The translations under genes were made by a program, and so were the position numbers. A DNA stretch of 64,000 nt from Seison nebaliae (taxonomy: Eukaryota > Rotifera > Pararotatoria > Seisonacea > Seisonidae): contig JALJEE010001605.1 in the NCBI GenBank assembly GCA_023231475.1, positions 1 to 64,000 on the forward strand, given 5' to 3'. A model generated the notes under the pieces. The model saw only the letters and a program-made list of their open reading frames with translations. It was not told the origin of the DNA and ran no database searches. The stretch's first letter is position 1. Every line of letters begins with the position of its first letter. Of the stretch, positions 1 through 12,246 are shown piece after piece.

Positions 1-1224
1 TAAATATAAATGTCATTTCACATACATCTATTCTGTATATTCTCACATCTTCCCGGATGGTAAGCGAGAACATACTGAATAAATAAACATTTCTCAAAAA
101 TATTTAGAAAATAAATTATTTTGAAGTTGCTGAACTGTACCGTTAGATCATATGAAGACGTAAATATTATAACATATTCATCATCAATATCGCTCTGGAT
201 TAAATACATTCAATAATTTTAGTAATTAGAGAATTCTATTTTTCTGATAAGTAAATCATTAATTTAATTGCAGACATTTTTTGATTTTTAAATTGAATTG
301 ATTATTTATAATTTCTTATCATCGCCGTGAAATGGTATTGAAGTTGTAGAATTTCTTTATTTTGAAAGAGAATTTTTGTTTAACAACATTTTTTCCTTAA
401 ACTTTCGGAATTGCTTATCATGGTAGTTATATAATCAAATGGATAAGAAAGTAATTGAATTAAAGATATATAATATATCTTCAATCTAGTGAATGAAAAG
501 ATTGTTATAAAGTTATGTCACAGTTATGTCACTTATCAGAGGAAAGCAATTAAATTTTTTATTTATTCACATGTTCGTTCGATGTTACTATCTGTAACAT
601 TAACTTTCTACCTATTCTGTGAAGTTTTACTCATATCCTTTAGAAAGTTCAGGTTCTGATTTTACAATGCAGAAGTTGTAATTTATGATTATCACCTTTA
701 TACCTGGTCGTTATTTAATCGGAATTAATGTATGACATTTGAAATGATAATAATTTACAGAATTTCATTCAAATGGATTTTAGTTTGCCGAAATTTTTCG
801 AAACATTTCCATAATTGTTTAAATATTTTTATGTCATTCCACTTTTCCTTCACTTAACATGGAAACATCATACCCACACGTTTCCATTTCCCTTCTGGGA
901 AGAATGTATATGGGAAAATGTTTTCCGAAATTCTCGTCAAACCTTAGATTGGTGAAGGTCGGAAATTTCTGGTCAAGAATGATTATTTTATGCATGATGT
1001 TTCCTATATGTCCATCGTCGAATTTAATGTAATTCAAGAAATCCTCCCCAAATTTCTTCTTCAATTTATTATTTTAACTCTCGAATATTCATTGATATAT
1101 CATTTTTCTTCTTAATTTTTCACTAGAGAATTTTAAAGTCCATATTTGAAATTTAATAGTTTTCCTAATTGAAATTTTAAGAGAGTTGTAAGAACCAAAA
1201 GTTTCTGGATAAAAGAATGAAAAG
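1..1224. other. 5' flank, no gene recognised
   Basis: AT-rich sequence upstream of the mucin-like gene. A 76-codon open frame on the minus strand (834-1064) starts at a TTG and matches no family I know. Frames of this length are expected by chance at this base composition, so it is not called as a gene. The final ~200 bases before 1225 should hold the promoter and 5' UTR of the next gene, but no clear TATA or initiator could be assigned. Confidence 0.5.
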
Positions 1225-4200
1225 ATGAAAATTTTGATAGTTTTATTTCTGCTCTTACCATTATTGTTAGGAGATACTGAAAACTCAACTGATCCTAATT
1301 CAACTGGGAATGAATATAATGAAACTTCCGATTATCCGCCATTTCTCAATTTAACCTCAACCAATTTGTATTCATTCAATGAATCTAATACTAACGAGTC
1401 ACTATCTACCGTCTCTGAAGTTGCAATTTCCGCAAGAATTGAAGATTCATCAACATTACTGAATCAGTTAACTTCGGATTCAATCACGAACGAAATTCCT
1501 TCTCCAACGGACGACATAATAACTAATGATATTGTCGATTATTTGAACTCTACCTTTACAAAAGGACTTGAAGAAACGTTAGTTATTTTTGAATTAAATA
1601 AATTAAAAATGATCATTGTTCAAATATTAGGACGGAGAATTATCTAAATTCGACGACAATTGAAAATGTGACAATTATTGAACAGTCGACTAGTTCTGAT
1701 GAATCTATTTTACCTTGTAACACCAGTATTGTTACGGAAGAAGTGAACGAACAAAATACGACATCCAATTTTTCATCATCGACAATTTCATCTAACACAA
1801 ATATTATTGATTTATTAAATTCTACTACTGTTGATTATAGTAATTTTACTTTGTCAATAGACAACAGTTCACTTATTATCAATGAAACATCGACGACTGA
1901 ATATTCTTTAATTTTATCAAATTCAACAGCAACAAATAATGACTTAATAGAATTTACCGACACATATGTTCCATCAACAGATAATACAACTGAAATAATA
2001 ACATATTTTACTTCGAACAATGATTCTGAAACGCATAGTTCTGCTTCGTCGGAATTTGTTGACAATTCAACAGAAATTTATAACCAAACTACTTATGAAT
2101 TACTGTATACGGTTAATAGCACATCAATGATCACTGATTTTGATATGAATACCACGGATTTATTATTAACAGATTCTTTGAATATTTCAACTCAAACGCC
2201 AAAATATATGTCCACAAAATTATTAACAGAAAACTTCACAGAAAACTTCACAGAACAGATAACGCCAGAATCCCTATTAAATTCCACGATTATCCCAACT
2301 TTATTCTCTTTGGAACAAACAACAAATGAATCAACTATACAACCAATAAAAGACACAACGGGACCATCTGCAGTAACAGAATTATCGACAGAAGAGTCCA
2401 CTGTAAAATCAAACGAAACATCAGAAAAATCATCAACAGACGGTGTAGTAGAACCATTGACAGAAACATCAAGACAAAGTTATGGAGAATCATCGACACA
2501 ACAATCGACACTTCAATCTAGTGACGAGTCTACAGAAGATTTTTCTTCAATTACATTATCTTCTACTGATGTAATGACGGAATCATCAATGGTGAATTAT
2601 ACTGATTCATCGACAAATATTCTCTTTGAATCAACTTCTGAAAATTCTACTGATGTATCAATGACTGATTTATCAGTTCATTCAACCGAAAACTTAAGCA
2701 CAGAATTTATGTCACCAACTGTTGAAGATCAAAGTTTAACTACTGTTGAAAGTACAGTTGAAGGATTAATTACGAACACTCTCCAATATACTGAAGATTC
2801 AAATGAGACGATTGCTTCTGATAAACCCCAATTTACTTCAATGTCAACAGAAGTTGCCTCAACATTTGCATCTAATAAGGAATCAACAACCGAAATATTT
2901 GATAGTTCACCGTATGTAACGAGTAGCGAACAAAATACCAGCGATTTTGAATATCAATTTTCTGAATCAACGGTTACTGACGAAATATCTTCAACAATGA
3001 TAACATCTACAACTACCACAACAACCACCACTATGACCACAACAACTACCACCACAACAACTACAACAACCACCACTACAACTACAACAACCACTACAAC
3101 TACAACAACCACCACGACAACGACAACCACCACGACAACGACAACCACGACAACTACAACTACCACGACAACGACAACCACCACGACAACGACAACCACT
3201 ACGACAACGACAACCACAACAACCACCACTACCACAACCACATCGCCCATAGTGCGTAAGGTGATAATGAATTTAAATTTTATACTGAATGAAAAGTTGT
3301 CAGTATGTCAACAATCGCGAAAATCTTTTGAAAAGTTCATATCTGTTGCATTTGCCACCAATAACAGAATATCAGAATCTGTACTTCAACATCAGTTGTT
3401 TCCTTGCAAGTTCCATTTCGATATTACTTATTAGACTATATTTCTTTTTCTTTTCTCAGGTTTTATGAGAATGGACAAAAGTTAGATTTTTTTCCACGAT
3501 AACTTATTCATATATTAGGTCGATGCAATTGTTAGGAGTTCATATCGATGCTACGAAATATGAGAATAGACGATTGAGAAGAGATACAACAAATTCGGGA
3601 AACGATTTGAAGAATATTATAAATGAATTTTCAAAGGACGTTTCTTCTTCAATCACCGTCCTAATAGAGAAAGCCAATGACGGTGACAAATCTAATGAAG
3701 AAATTTTTCCAATTTTGAAACAAGTTGGCCAAAAAGAATTTTTTGTAACTGGTTATTCATTCATATTTCTCCCAGTTAAGTTTATCATAATTTAACTAAT
3801 TTGTAGAGGCTTTACAATTCACGGAGAAACGAAGTGAAATATTAGATGAATTCACATCGGATACAATTAAAGAAATGACGACGTCACAGAGTGACTATGT
3901 AGAAATTGGGCCAGCAGAAAGAATTAAATTTCCAGCAATCGAATTAGATATCGAAGAGAATAAAAAGAAATATTTGACATTGCTAGAAATTATTGGGGGT
4001 TCATTTTACCCTGTTTTTTTCCATTTAAAAAAAAATTATTTTTATTAACTAGTCGTATTAGGAGTGACTTTTGGAGTTACATTAATCATACTTATATTCT
4101 TCGGTTTTCATCGACAGTTATTATTCTTTTTCTTTCTCTCTTAATTTTTTTTGTGATAGTCGAAAAAATCGTCAAGATAATATGTTTCCAGATCCGACAA

Positions 4201-4253
4201 CAGATCACGAAAACGACTATGATGATCGATTCACAATGACACATAGTTTTTGA
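1225..4253 (+). CDS. mucin-like type I membrane protein with poly-threonine stalk
   Basis: Seven exons (1225-1577, 1631-3409, 3460-3480, 3519-3751, 3807-3998, 4053-4116, 4160-4253) sum to 2736 nt, giving 911 residues. All junctions are GT...AG and keep frame; one micro-exon is 21 nt. The protein begins with a clear signal peptide (MKILIVLFLLLPLLLG). About 570 residues rich in Ser, Thr and Asn follow, with many N-x-S/T sites, ending in a run of roughly 76 Thr. A juxtamembrane region of about 230 residues comes next, containing a dibasic RRLRRD site (3567-3584) that fits furin-type cleavage. Then come a single hydrophobic helix (VVLGVTFGVTLIILIFFGF) and a 27-residue cytoplasmic tail. The architecture is that of a heavily O-glycosylated surface mucin. 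The juxtamembrane part could be a SEA-like fold, but no diagnostic GSVVV-type site is visible. No family name can be given. AATAAA at 4355 fits its polyadenylation signal. Confidence 0.75.
3006..3243 (+). repeat. degenerate (ACN)n repeat encoding poly-Thr
   Basis: About 80 consecutive ACN codons, interrupted once by ATG, lie inside the mucin-like exon. The third position varies freely among A, C, T and G instead of repeating one triplet. This is a short-range repeat at DNA level, but its purity is at the amino-acid level. Confidence 0.9.
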
Positions 4254-4354
4254 ACGACCCAAAAGATTGATCTGATTGAACTGATTTATGCCCATTTTAT
4301 TTTTTATTCTCAAAAAAATCTTTGTTAAGAAAAACATTCAGTAAATTTTATAAA

Positions 4355-4360
4355 AATAAA
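4355..4360 (+). terminator. probable polyadenylation signal AATAAA
   Basis: AATAAA lies 102 nt after the stop of the mucin-like gene and 225 nt before the next start codon. In such AT-rich DNA the hexamer also occurs by chance. Confidence 0.4.
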
Positions 4361-4584
4361 TTTTATAATTATTCAATTGTTTATCATTTTCGTTGACAAT
4401 CTGTTGAATGATGAGAATTAATAATCTGACAATGAGAAATCTTTAGTGAGTTAAGTTGATTAATGAGAATTGAAAGAAAAACAGTGAAATTTACTTAAAA
4501 TGTTAATAGAGGATGAATTGAGGGTAATTTGAAAATAGAGCTCGATTATCAGAAGGCAATAAATAGAAGAATAACATTAATGGA

Positions 4585-7107
4585 ATGGACAGATTGATGA
4601 AGAAGCAATCACCAAATCATAAACAGGTATCATCCACGTCAGATCGGAAGAGAAATTCTTTATTAAGAAATGGAAGAAAACATGAATGGATTGAAATAGA
4701 GGAAGGAAGTGAGAATGGTAGAATGTTGAAGAATAAAGATAATTCAAAATATTTGATAGATGAGACGAGTCATGTGATCAAGTTGAAAGTTGTCTCATTG
4801 AATAGTCTTTCTTTAAGTGAAGGACAAAAAGAAAAATTTCGAGAATTATCTTTCCCCGAAATTTCACATATGAATTTCAATCCAATTCTTATTATACATC
4901 GATCGATTTTGGAATTATTAAATTTATCGACAACTCAATCACATTCCGCATTTTTCAAATGTGACACGTCTAATAATGAATGGTCATCAGTGAAGATTAT
5001 ATCAAATCTTTATTTAAATAAAGATTTTCCTTCTAATCAATTGATTCATTCGAAACTGATAAGGAAAGATGAGAAGAGATTTGAGAAGAATTGTGGAATT
5101 GTCAAATTTGATGATTCACATTCGAAATGTCATTCGATTCTCTTTAAATATCATCAACTCAATTCTCGTTTTATCAACGATCAATTAACAGAAGATGGTA
5201 AGAAGTCGATTGAAGAATTTATTCGAGAAGAAATCTCTTCCATTAATGAATATACTAATTTGTTTGTATGTCGAAATGAAATATTGGAATTTAAATTATT
5301 TGGGAAATTATTTTTGTTGAGAATCGATAAAATTAATGATCGATCATTTGATAAGACGAATGAAATGGAAATGAAATTATATGTACTTGATGAGAATACA
5401 AATTTAAAAATTGTTTATGAGAATCAACTCTCGAACAAGTTCTTATCGATCGAAGAGAAGATTAATCAATTATCGATTAGTAAAGAAGAAAATCAATTCA
5501 ATTGTTTAACTCAAATTCATCGTATCATTGATAGTGACATATTTAATGATGAGCATCAAATTCATATGATGAATAGTTCACCAATATCCTCTATCATTTG
5601 TTGTACCGGAAGTGATGGTATGGGAAAGACGTGGATGGTAAGAAATGTCTTCCTACCATATATTCGACAACATCGAAATTTCTTCGATTTCGTTCCATAT
5701 GAAATGTTTTTGGAGAAGAATAATAAGAAATCAGGAGATGATCAATTAGAAAAGATTATAACATTTTTAAAAAATCAATTGATATCAATTCAACGAATTG
5801 AAGTTGAAGAAGATTCGAAGAAATTTCGTATTTGTTTTATTGATAATTTCGATTGTTTATTAACGACGAAAGAGAAAGTAAAAGAATTTCAAAAGTTTAT
5901 CGAAACTCTTCACGATCATAATAAAGAGGAAGAAAATCATAAAATGTTGTTATTGATCATTATTGGAAAAGATCGATATTTGGAATATTCTTCATTCTTT
6001 TCCAATTGTTTTCTCATCAATGTCGTGATCGATGTCGATGAATTGATTTGGACGAATCGAGAGGAATTATATAAAATTATCAAATCAATTTCTTCCGAAA
6101 TGAATAATGATGAAATTCTTAAAAAAATTTCTTCAGAACAATTTCAAAAAAATATTTTACCGTTTTTCAACGGTTACTCAATCAATGACATAAAATTACA
6201 TCTCCATAAGAGTATGGATTGTGAAGATTTTTTAGAAGAATTGAAAATAAATTTGAAAAAAAATCCACCTATCAATGCACAACGATTTACTATCGAAACA
6301 CCAGATATTCGATGGGATGATATTGGTGGACAATCGGAAATTAAATTACTCATCAAACAAAGTATTGAATGGCCATTTAAATATCATGAGACATTTAAGA
6401 GAATGAATGTAACAATTCCTAAAGGAATTCTCTTATATGGACCACCAGGTTGTTCGAAAACTATGATAGCGAAAGCTGTTGCTACTGAATCATCTCTTCA
6501 TTTCCTCAGTATAAAAGGAGCTGAAATTTATAATAAATATGTTGGCGAATCAGAGAAAGCGATTGCTGATTTATTTCGAATAGCACGTGCAATTTCACCT
6601 TGTGTCTTATTCTTTGATGAAATTGACGCGATTGCTGGAAAACGAGATAATGAATCATCATCTCAAGTCACTTCTCGAGTTTTAGCTCAACTTTTAGTTG
6701 AATTAGATGGAATTGAACCGATCAATAAAATCTTCTTTTTAGCAGCTACTAATCGATTAGATATGATCGACGAAGCGTTATTACGTCCAGGAAGATTAGA
6801 TCGTTTAATTCATGTACCATTACCAAATGACGAAAATCGACGAGCAATTTTTAAATTAAAATTTCGAAAAACACCAGTGTCTGATGATATCTCTTTTCCT
6901 GAATTAATTAATCGAAGTAAAAATATGTCAGGAGCTGAATGTGTTGCTATTGTGAATGAAGCAGCATTACGTTCTATTGAACGATATGAAGAAATGGAAG
7001 AGAAAATTGATATTTCAGAAATGAAAGTAGAAATGTATGATTTCCATAATGCATTCGACAATTTCTTTTATCGCCATACTCTCACTCATATGAAGAATAT
7101 TTCATAA
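4585..7107 (+). CDS. AFG2A: AFG2A (SPATA5/Drg1-type) AAA+ ATPase, D1 degenerate
   Basis: Single exon, 840 residues. The family (yeast Afg2/Drg1, human SPATA5) is a hexameric double-AAA ATPase that releases Rlp24 and other shuttling factors from pre-60S ribosomal particles in the cytoplasm. The second ATPase domain (about residues 575-800) is textbook: RWDDIGGQ, then GPPGCSKT as Walker A (the Cys-Ser form is typical of AFG2), KYVGESEKA pore-side motif, FFDEID as Walker B, AATNR sensor and RPGRLDR arginine fingers. The first domain (about residues 335-530) is much decayed. Its Walker A survives as GSDGMGKT, but Walker B reads CFIDNFD, lacking the catalytic Glu, and no GATNR or RPGR motif is seen. 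The N-terminal ~300 residues are diverged. The ATG at 4585 is preceded by an out-of-frame ATG at 4580 with a 5-codon frame. GAPVD1 follows 183 bp downstream. Confidence 0.88.
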   Translation: MDRLMKKQSPNHKQVSSTSDRKRNSLLRNGRKHEWIEIEEGSENGRMLKNKDNSKYLIDETSHVIKLKVVSLNSLSLSEGQKEKFRELSFPEISHMNFNPILIIHRSILELLNLSTTQSHSAFFKCDTSNNEWSSVKIISNLYLNKDFPSNQLIHSKLIRKDEKRFEKNCGIVKFDDSHSKCHSILFKYHQLNSRFINDQLTEDGKKSIEEFIREEISSINEYTNLFVCRNEILEFKLFGKLFLLRIDKINDRSFDKTNEMEMKLYVLDENTNLKIVYENQLSNKFLSIEEKINQLSISKEENQFNCLTQIHRIIDSDIFNDEHQIHMMNSSPISSIICCTGSDGMGKTWMVRNVFLPYIRQHRNFFDFVPYEMFLEKNNKKSGDDQLEKIITFLKNQLISIQRIEVEEDSKKFRICFIDNFDCLLTTKEKVKEFQKFIETLHDHNKEEENHKMLLLIIIGKDRYLEYSSFFSNCFLINVVIDVDELIWTNREELYKIIKSISSEMNNDEILKKISSEQFQKNILPFFNGYSINDIKLHLHKSMDCEDFLEELKINLKKNPPINAQRFTIETPDIRWDDIGGQSEIKLLIKQSIEWPFKYHETFKRMNVTIPKGILLYGPPGCSKTMIAKAVATESSLHFLSIKGAEIYNKYVGESEKAIADLFRIARAISPCVLFFDEIDAIAGKRDNESSSQVTSRVLAQLLVELDGIEPINKIFFLAATNRLDMIDEALLRPGRLDRLIHVPLPNDENRRAIFKLKFRKTPVSDDISFPELINRSKNMSGAECVAIVNEAALRSIERYEEMEEKIDISEMKVEMYDFHNAFDNFFYRHTLTHMKNIS

Positions 7108-7135
7108 TTCTCATTTATAATTAGTTTTGTTTTAT

Positions 7136-7195
7136 TCAAAATATTTTTTTTTCAAAATATTTTTTTTCAAAATATTTTTTTTTCAAAATATTTTT
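7136..7195 (+). repeat. short AT-rich tandem repeat, about four copies
   Basis: Four near-identical units of CAAAATA followed by eight or nine T fill most of the 183-bp gap between AFG2A and GAPVD1. It probably sits in the 3' UTR or spacer; no function is evident. Confidence 0.8.
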
Positions 7196-7290
7196 CGATT
7201 GGAAAAAATTTAAATTAAATTTTTTTTTTCATGGTAAATTTTCGTTATTTTCTTTTATAGAAATATTGATTGTTAATTTCCGATCAGGAG

Positions 7291-10200
7291 ATGTATGATC
7301 GAGATATAATCACAAATATATTTCATTTAGCGAAAGCGTTGAAACAAGAGAATGAACATGTCAGTTCGGAGAAGAATAATCTGATAAATTATCATACGAA
7401 ATGTGTGAGGAATGCACATAAATTATACCAAAAATTATGGATCTCAGTGCAACAATCGCGATTGATTACTAATTTGTCGAATGAAACGTTAACTAATCAA
7501 GAGTTTTCGAAGGAGATCGAACGATTAGATCAGACCAATTTCCAGGAATCATTTCAATCCGATTTCCTCACTCTTTTCGACAAGATCAATGAATTGAGAA
7601 AGAATATTAATGTTCTCGTCCAATTTCTTTTAGTAATTGATGAAGATGAATTTGATATGAAATCCAAAAGATTAATCATCGATACGATATTTATCGGATT
7701 TTATGGTTGTGCATTATTAGTTGATGACGAGAAAGATTATATTAAATTTCTGAAAGAATTACTTCTTAACGAAATTATTCCGAAAGGGAATTTAAGAGAA
7801 ATCTTAAATAAATCGACAGGAAATCAAGTGACATATTTCTATTTAGCTTTTCGTCATTATTCGAAAACGACAATGGCTACCAGATTGTTCTTGTCCAATT
7901 CTCTCAATCTACCCATTCTAACGATAATGAAAGAAGATCATTTTCGATTCACTAAACAATTAATCAATGTGAATGAGAAAATTACAAGTAAATTAGTTGA
8001 ATTCATCAAAATGTTTATCAAATCCATCAACGATAGTTCACCGACATTTCCTAATGGAATGAAATGTTTATTACGACAAGTTATTATATTATAATTTAAA
8101 TTTCTTTTAAATTTCTTTAAAAAGATTTATAAAGAATTGACACGACAAGGTAAATTGTCGAAAGAAACGATTATGCATATTATCGTTGATTTGTTGATGG
8201 GACAATACATTTGTCGAGCACTCAACAAACCAGAACAAATGGGAATATCACATGGAATGCCATTGACGGAGAATGCGAAGAATAATTTATTTGTCATTTC
8301 TAATTTTCTTCGAACATTATGTGTCTGTACGGACGATATGTTACATACAATGGAACCACAATCCATTTATAAACATTTCATCCAAAATAATCTCCTTCCA
8401 AATTTCATTGAGAAACTTCTTGAATCGAATGATGGAAATGAATTAATTTTTAATGATAAATCTGATCTCTATTCCAATGACACGTCATTCCAACGGAATT
8501 ATATGATATTCAATTTTTCCGAATTACAAGAATTTGTTTAATTTTTATTTATTTATTTATTTATTCTTTCTTTCTGATCAGACAAAATTATTAAAAATCA
8601 TCAATGAAAAATTGAATAAGAATCACGTCACCACATCAAAGAAGGAGGAACATTTGATTCTGTTAGATATTCTACCGTCTAATGAAAACGATCAATCTCG
8701 AACAACGTCCAATGGAAATCAATCGGAAGATTTATTAAAGAAATTCCAACGAATTATTCCACCAACTCATTTGAATAAATTGATCGAAACATTTCTCAAT
8801 GACAAAAACGACACAAGTTCTCTTTATAAATTTCTTCAGAATTTTTATAAATTAGAGAATTGAAAGATTGTGAGATGACATTTATGGTGAAGATTTCATC
8901 ATCCAATGAAGAGAATCCACCAGGTCTCATCAATGAGGAGAAGATTCTTAATGAATCATCGGAATTCTTGACAAATATCAATTTGAAAGGTAGAAATTTT
9001 TTTAAAAATTTTTCTCATAAACATTTGCTATTCTTGATCTTTGTTTACGATTAATATTCCTTCAATTTTTCTTATTCCAATTCGATTTCTAAAAATACAA
9101 TGATTCTGATAGTTGATGATGATGACGACGATAATATTTGTCATCAATTGAGAAATATTTCATTTATTCCTATAACTTATTATAAATATTTGCTACAATG
9201 GAATTCCAATCAACAGAAACATCAACGAATCTGCCAATACTTGAAAATGAATCCATTCCGAAAGAATTATGATATTGGGAAAGATGTGTATAATTCAGAT
9301 ATGGGTTCAATGAAACCAGATATTGGAACTCCACGATCAGTTTCTTTCTCTACAAATGTCTCTCGATTGAATGATAGAAATAGTGACATTTCTTCCACTC
9401 ATTCATTTCGTGTTTCATCTAAATCACAAAAAAAAAATATATTATCTGATGATAAATTATTTACCATTGGAAATGGTCATCATCAATCGAATTTTAATGA
9501 ATCGAATGATTATAAAAGAAATGAAATGAGTGAAAATCTATCGACTAATCAAAAAACATTTAGTAGTGATGGTAATAGTAGTAGTTCTTATGGATCGAAT
9601 GGAGATGAATTTATGTCACCTCACAGTTCAATTATAGAATTTGGTGAAGCCGCATTTAGTGATGCAGCGTCATTATGTGCTGAACAAATTCCATTAAGTC
9701 GAACACCAACTCAACGATCGAAAACGACGGAAGATGAGATTGATGAGAAATTCAAATTATTCATTCCACATTCAAGTTCTTAATTCAAATATTTTTTATA
9801 TAATTTATTTATTTTCTTTTCAAATTATTTTTCTTATATTTAATATTTATTTGATGTGCTATTATTTATTTGATTTGATGATTATTTGAAATTGATGATT
9901 TTAAAATTGACGAAAAATTAATTTTAATTCAAATAATTAAATTTAGATATAAATATTATGGAGAATGGGAAATCGTTAATTGATAATGAGAGATGGAGTA
10001 TTGACTCTCAATATACTAATAAGAAGTCTCAGAATGTCGGTGAAGTGGAGGAGAAGGATAAGAATGACAAATTACCAACAATGAGTACTAACACCAGTTT
10101 CCTCTCGAACATTTCAAGAAGAAGTGGCGAATTCATGAATACACCAGCACTCAATAATTCGTTTATTAATAAGATCAATAAAGATCTGTTGGAGAAACCA

Positions 10201-11821
10201 CCAGGAAAGATCATCGATCATTTAAAGGAGAAATTTAATCAAACTCTTAATAAACATCGTTTCACGAAAACACATGTTCTACCGCAATTCGTCAATGTCA
10301 ATGATAAGTTGATTGGAGAAGTTACGACGGAAAAACAATTCTCCAAATCCACTTCATCCACCGCCATATTGGATGGAAATCATTCAATTACCGAAGTATC
10401 TGCCATTTTAGCGAAATATTCAGATGAAAAAAAGAAGAAACGATCGAACAATATCGATGATAAAGGAATGAATAGTAATCGAAAAAAGAACGAGAGAATA
10501 TCGAAGAGAAATACAGATTTACTTTTAGATTTGAATGATTCGAATGAATCTGATACGAACGATGGTGAGCAGAATGATAACGATCAGAATGAATTAGATA
10601 TCGATCTCTCAATCGATCATTATTTTGCGAATTTAAAAAAGAAAATTCGAAAAATATTTTCTACAATTCCATTGACTGATATGTCGTCGGTGAAGAATAC
10701 GATCCAAAATATTTTCGATTTGAAATTTTTCGAACCGTCGTCGTCCATATGTTATCGTCATTTATTCAATGGAATTATAGACACGTTATTAAGTGATTGC
10801 ATTTCGATTAATGATCGAGATTCCATCGTTCTCTTACATGAAACAAAACGAATATTTCAATTATTTTATCAAAAATTACATTTTGACAATGAAGAGATTG
10901 AGAAGAATTGTGGGAAATTATTAGAAGAATTATGGAGAGATTATGAGAATCGTTTCATTTATATCACTTATCTCTCCATTGAAAAGAGTCGTTTGTTGTC
11001 GATTACGAATATGATTGATAATTTGTTGAATCATGTATTGGTTCAATTGAAATGGAATATGTCATTCGCTTATCATGAATTAGCGAGACAATTCATTCAA
11101 AAAAATGAAAATTGTTTCATTAATGATTTGGAGAAGTTCCGCAATACAAATATTGATGATGATAAATCGGAAATCATTCAAAGGACTTTACAACAACTTT
11201 ATGCTGAATTGAAGAAGAATATCGAATGGAGACAAACGACGAACGAACAACAACAATTATTAGAAGACGCTATTGAACGACAATTTATGTCGAAGATTTA
11301 TATCGCCGCATTATTTCCTTTAGGGGAAATTAATCAAGAAACAGATATGATATTTTCAGATAATTTGAAAATATTAAAAAAAAACATTTCTCCATCACAT
11401 CCATTAATCGACATTCCTAAACAATATCATGGTGAAGCGCCATGGTTGGCAGCATCGATGGAATTATCTTTTCTCTCCGCTTATAAGACACCAAGTAATA
11501 AATTGAGTTGTATCGAATCATGTGCTAATACCATCCTTCATCTACTCACCATATCAACATCATCGAGTAAAGGTGCTGATGATTGTCTGCCAATTCTGGT
11601 GTATATAATTGTCATGACGAATCCGGAAAATGTTATTTCTACAATTCGGTTAAATTTTTATATAATAAAATTCTTAAGACTTAATAACCTTCAATAATTT
11701 CTTTAGATATATCGATACATATTATGGTAATCGAATGAATGGTGAGAAAGCGTATTGGTGGATTTTATTCAAGAGTGCCATCGAGTATATTCGAGGAACA
11801 TTAATAGCAAAAATCAAATAA
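7291..11821 (+). CDS. GAPVD1: GAPVD1 (RME-6): RasGAP and VPS9 domain Rab5 GEF
   Basis: Seven exons (7291-8079, 8125-8535, 8582-8816, 8858-8989, 9113-9775, 9947-11648, 11707-11821) sum to 4047 nt, 1348 residues, a little shorter than human GAPVD1. The family binds clathrin-coated structures and activates Rab5 early in endocytosis. The N-terminus (AKALKQENEHVSSEKNNL) matches the family start. The RasGAP-like domain runs to about residue 400, with YICRALNKPEQMGI in place of the vertebrate FICPAVVNPEQYGI. A long Ser/Asn-rich linker follows, including SFSTNVSRL-type phosphosite stretches. The C-terminal VPS9 domain is clear: PWLAASMELSFL, ADDCLPILVYIIVMTNP and the end RYIDTYYG...YWWILF. The ATG at 7291 is preceded directly by a GATCAG acceptor-like site, so a 5' UTR intron is possible. 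The 41-nt intron at 8817-8857 is the least certain; without it the frame breaks. Confidence 0.88.
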
Positions 11822-12246
11822 TTTAATATTATTACCTATTTGGTGACTTTTTCATCATTACTTATCCCAAACAAAAAGAACAGTGATTCAAATTTAATTT
11901 ATTTTGATTATTTATTTTAATAAAATTATAAAATATTAATTATAACTCAAATAATTATTTAAAGCTTTTAAAATTTTTTTGGAATATCTTAAATATATTC
12001 TTTAATAAAAAATAAAAAAATAATAAGAATTATTAATAAATCATTCACAATCAATTCACATGACTTATCTTTTTTTCTTTATTCATTCTGAAATGTTTTA
12101 ATATTTTATTTGAGTTAAGTTAAATTTTTATTAAATATTTTTCTTCACTCAGTAAACTGTTGGTTAGAGAAAATAATAAGCTTTATGATGAACTTTCGTA
12201 ATTTTATTCGAAGCTAACTTTTATTCAAAAATTCTTCAGGACTAAT
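11822..12246. other. intergenic spacer between GAPVD1 and NUDT14
   Basis: 425 bp of very AT-rich sequence with several AATAAA-like hexamers (for example near 11920) that may end the GAPVD1 transcript. An acceptor-like TTCAGG just before the NUDT14 start suggests a leader intron. No coding frame is seen. Confidence 0.5.

Noticed and set aside
834-1064. 76-codon minus-strand frame with balanced composition
   Set aside because: Starts at TTG, no family match, length expected by chance, no splice partners found.
2954-3250. 98-codon poly-Val frame on the minus strand
   Set aside because: It is the complement of the poly-Thr coding repeat in the mucin gene; no independent evidence of coding.
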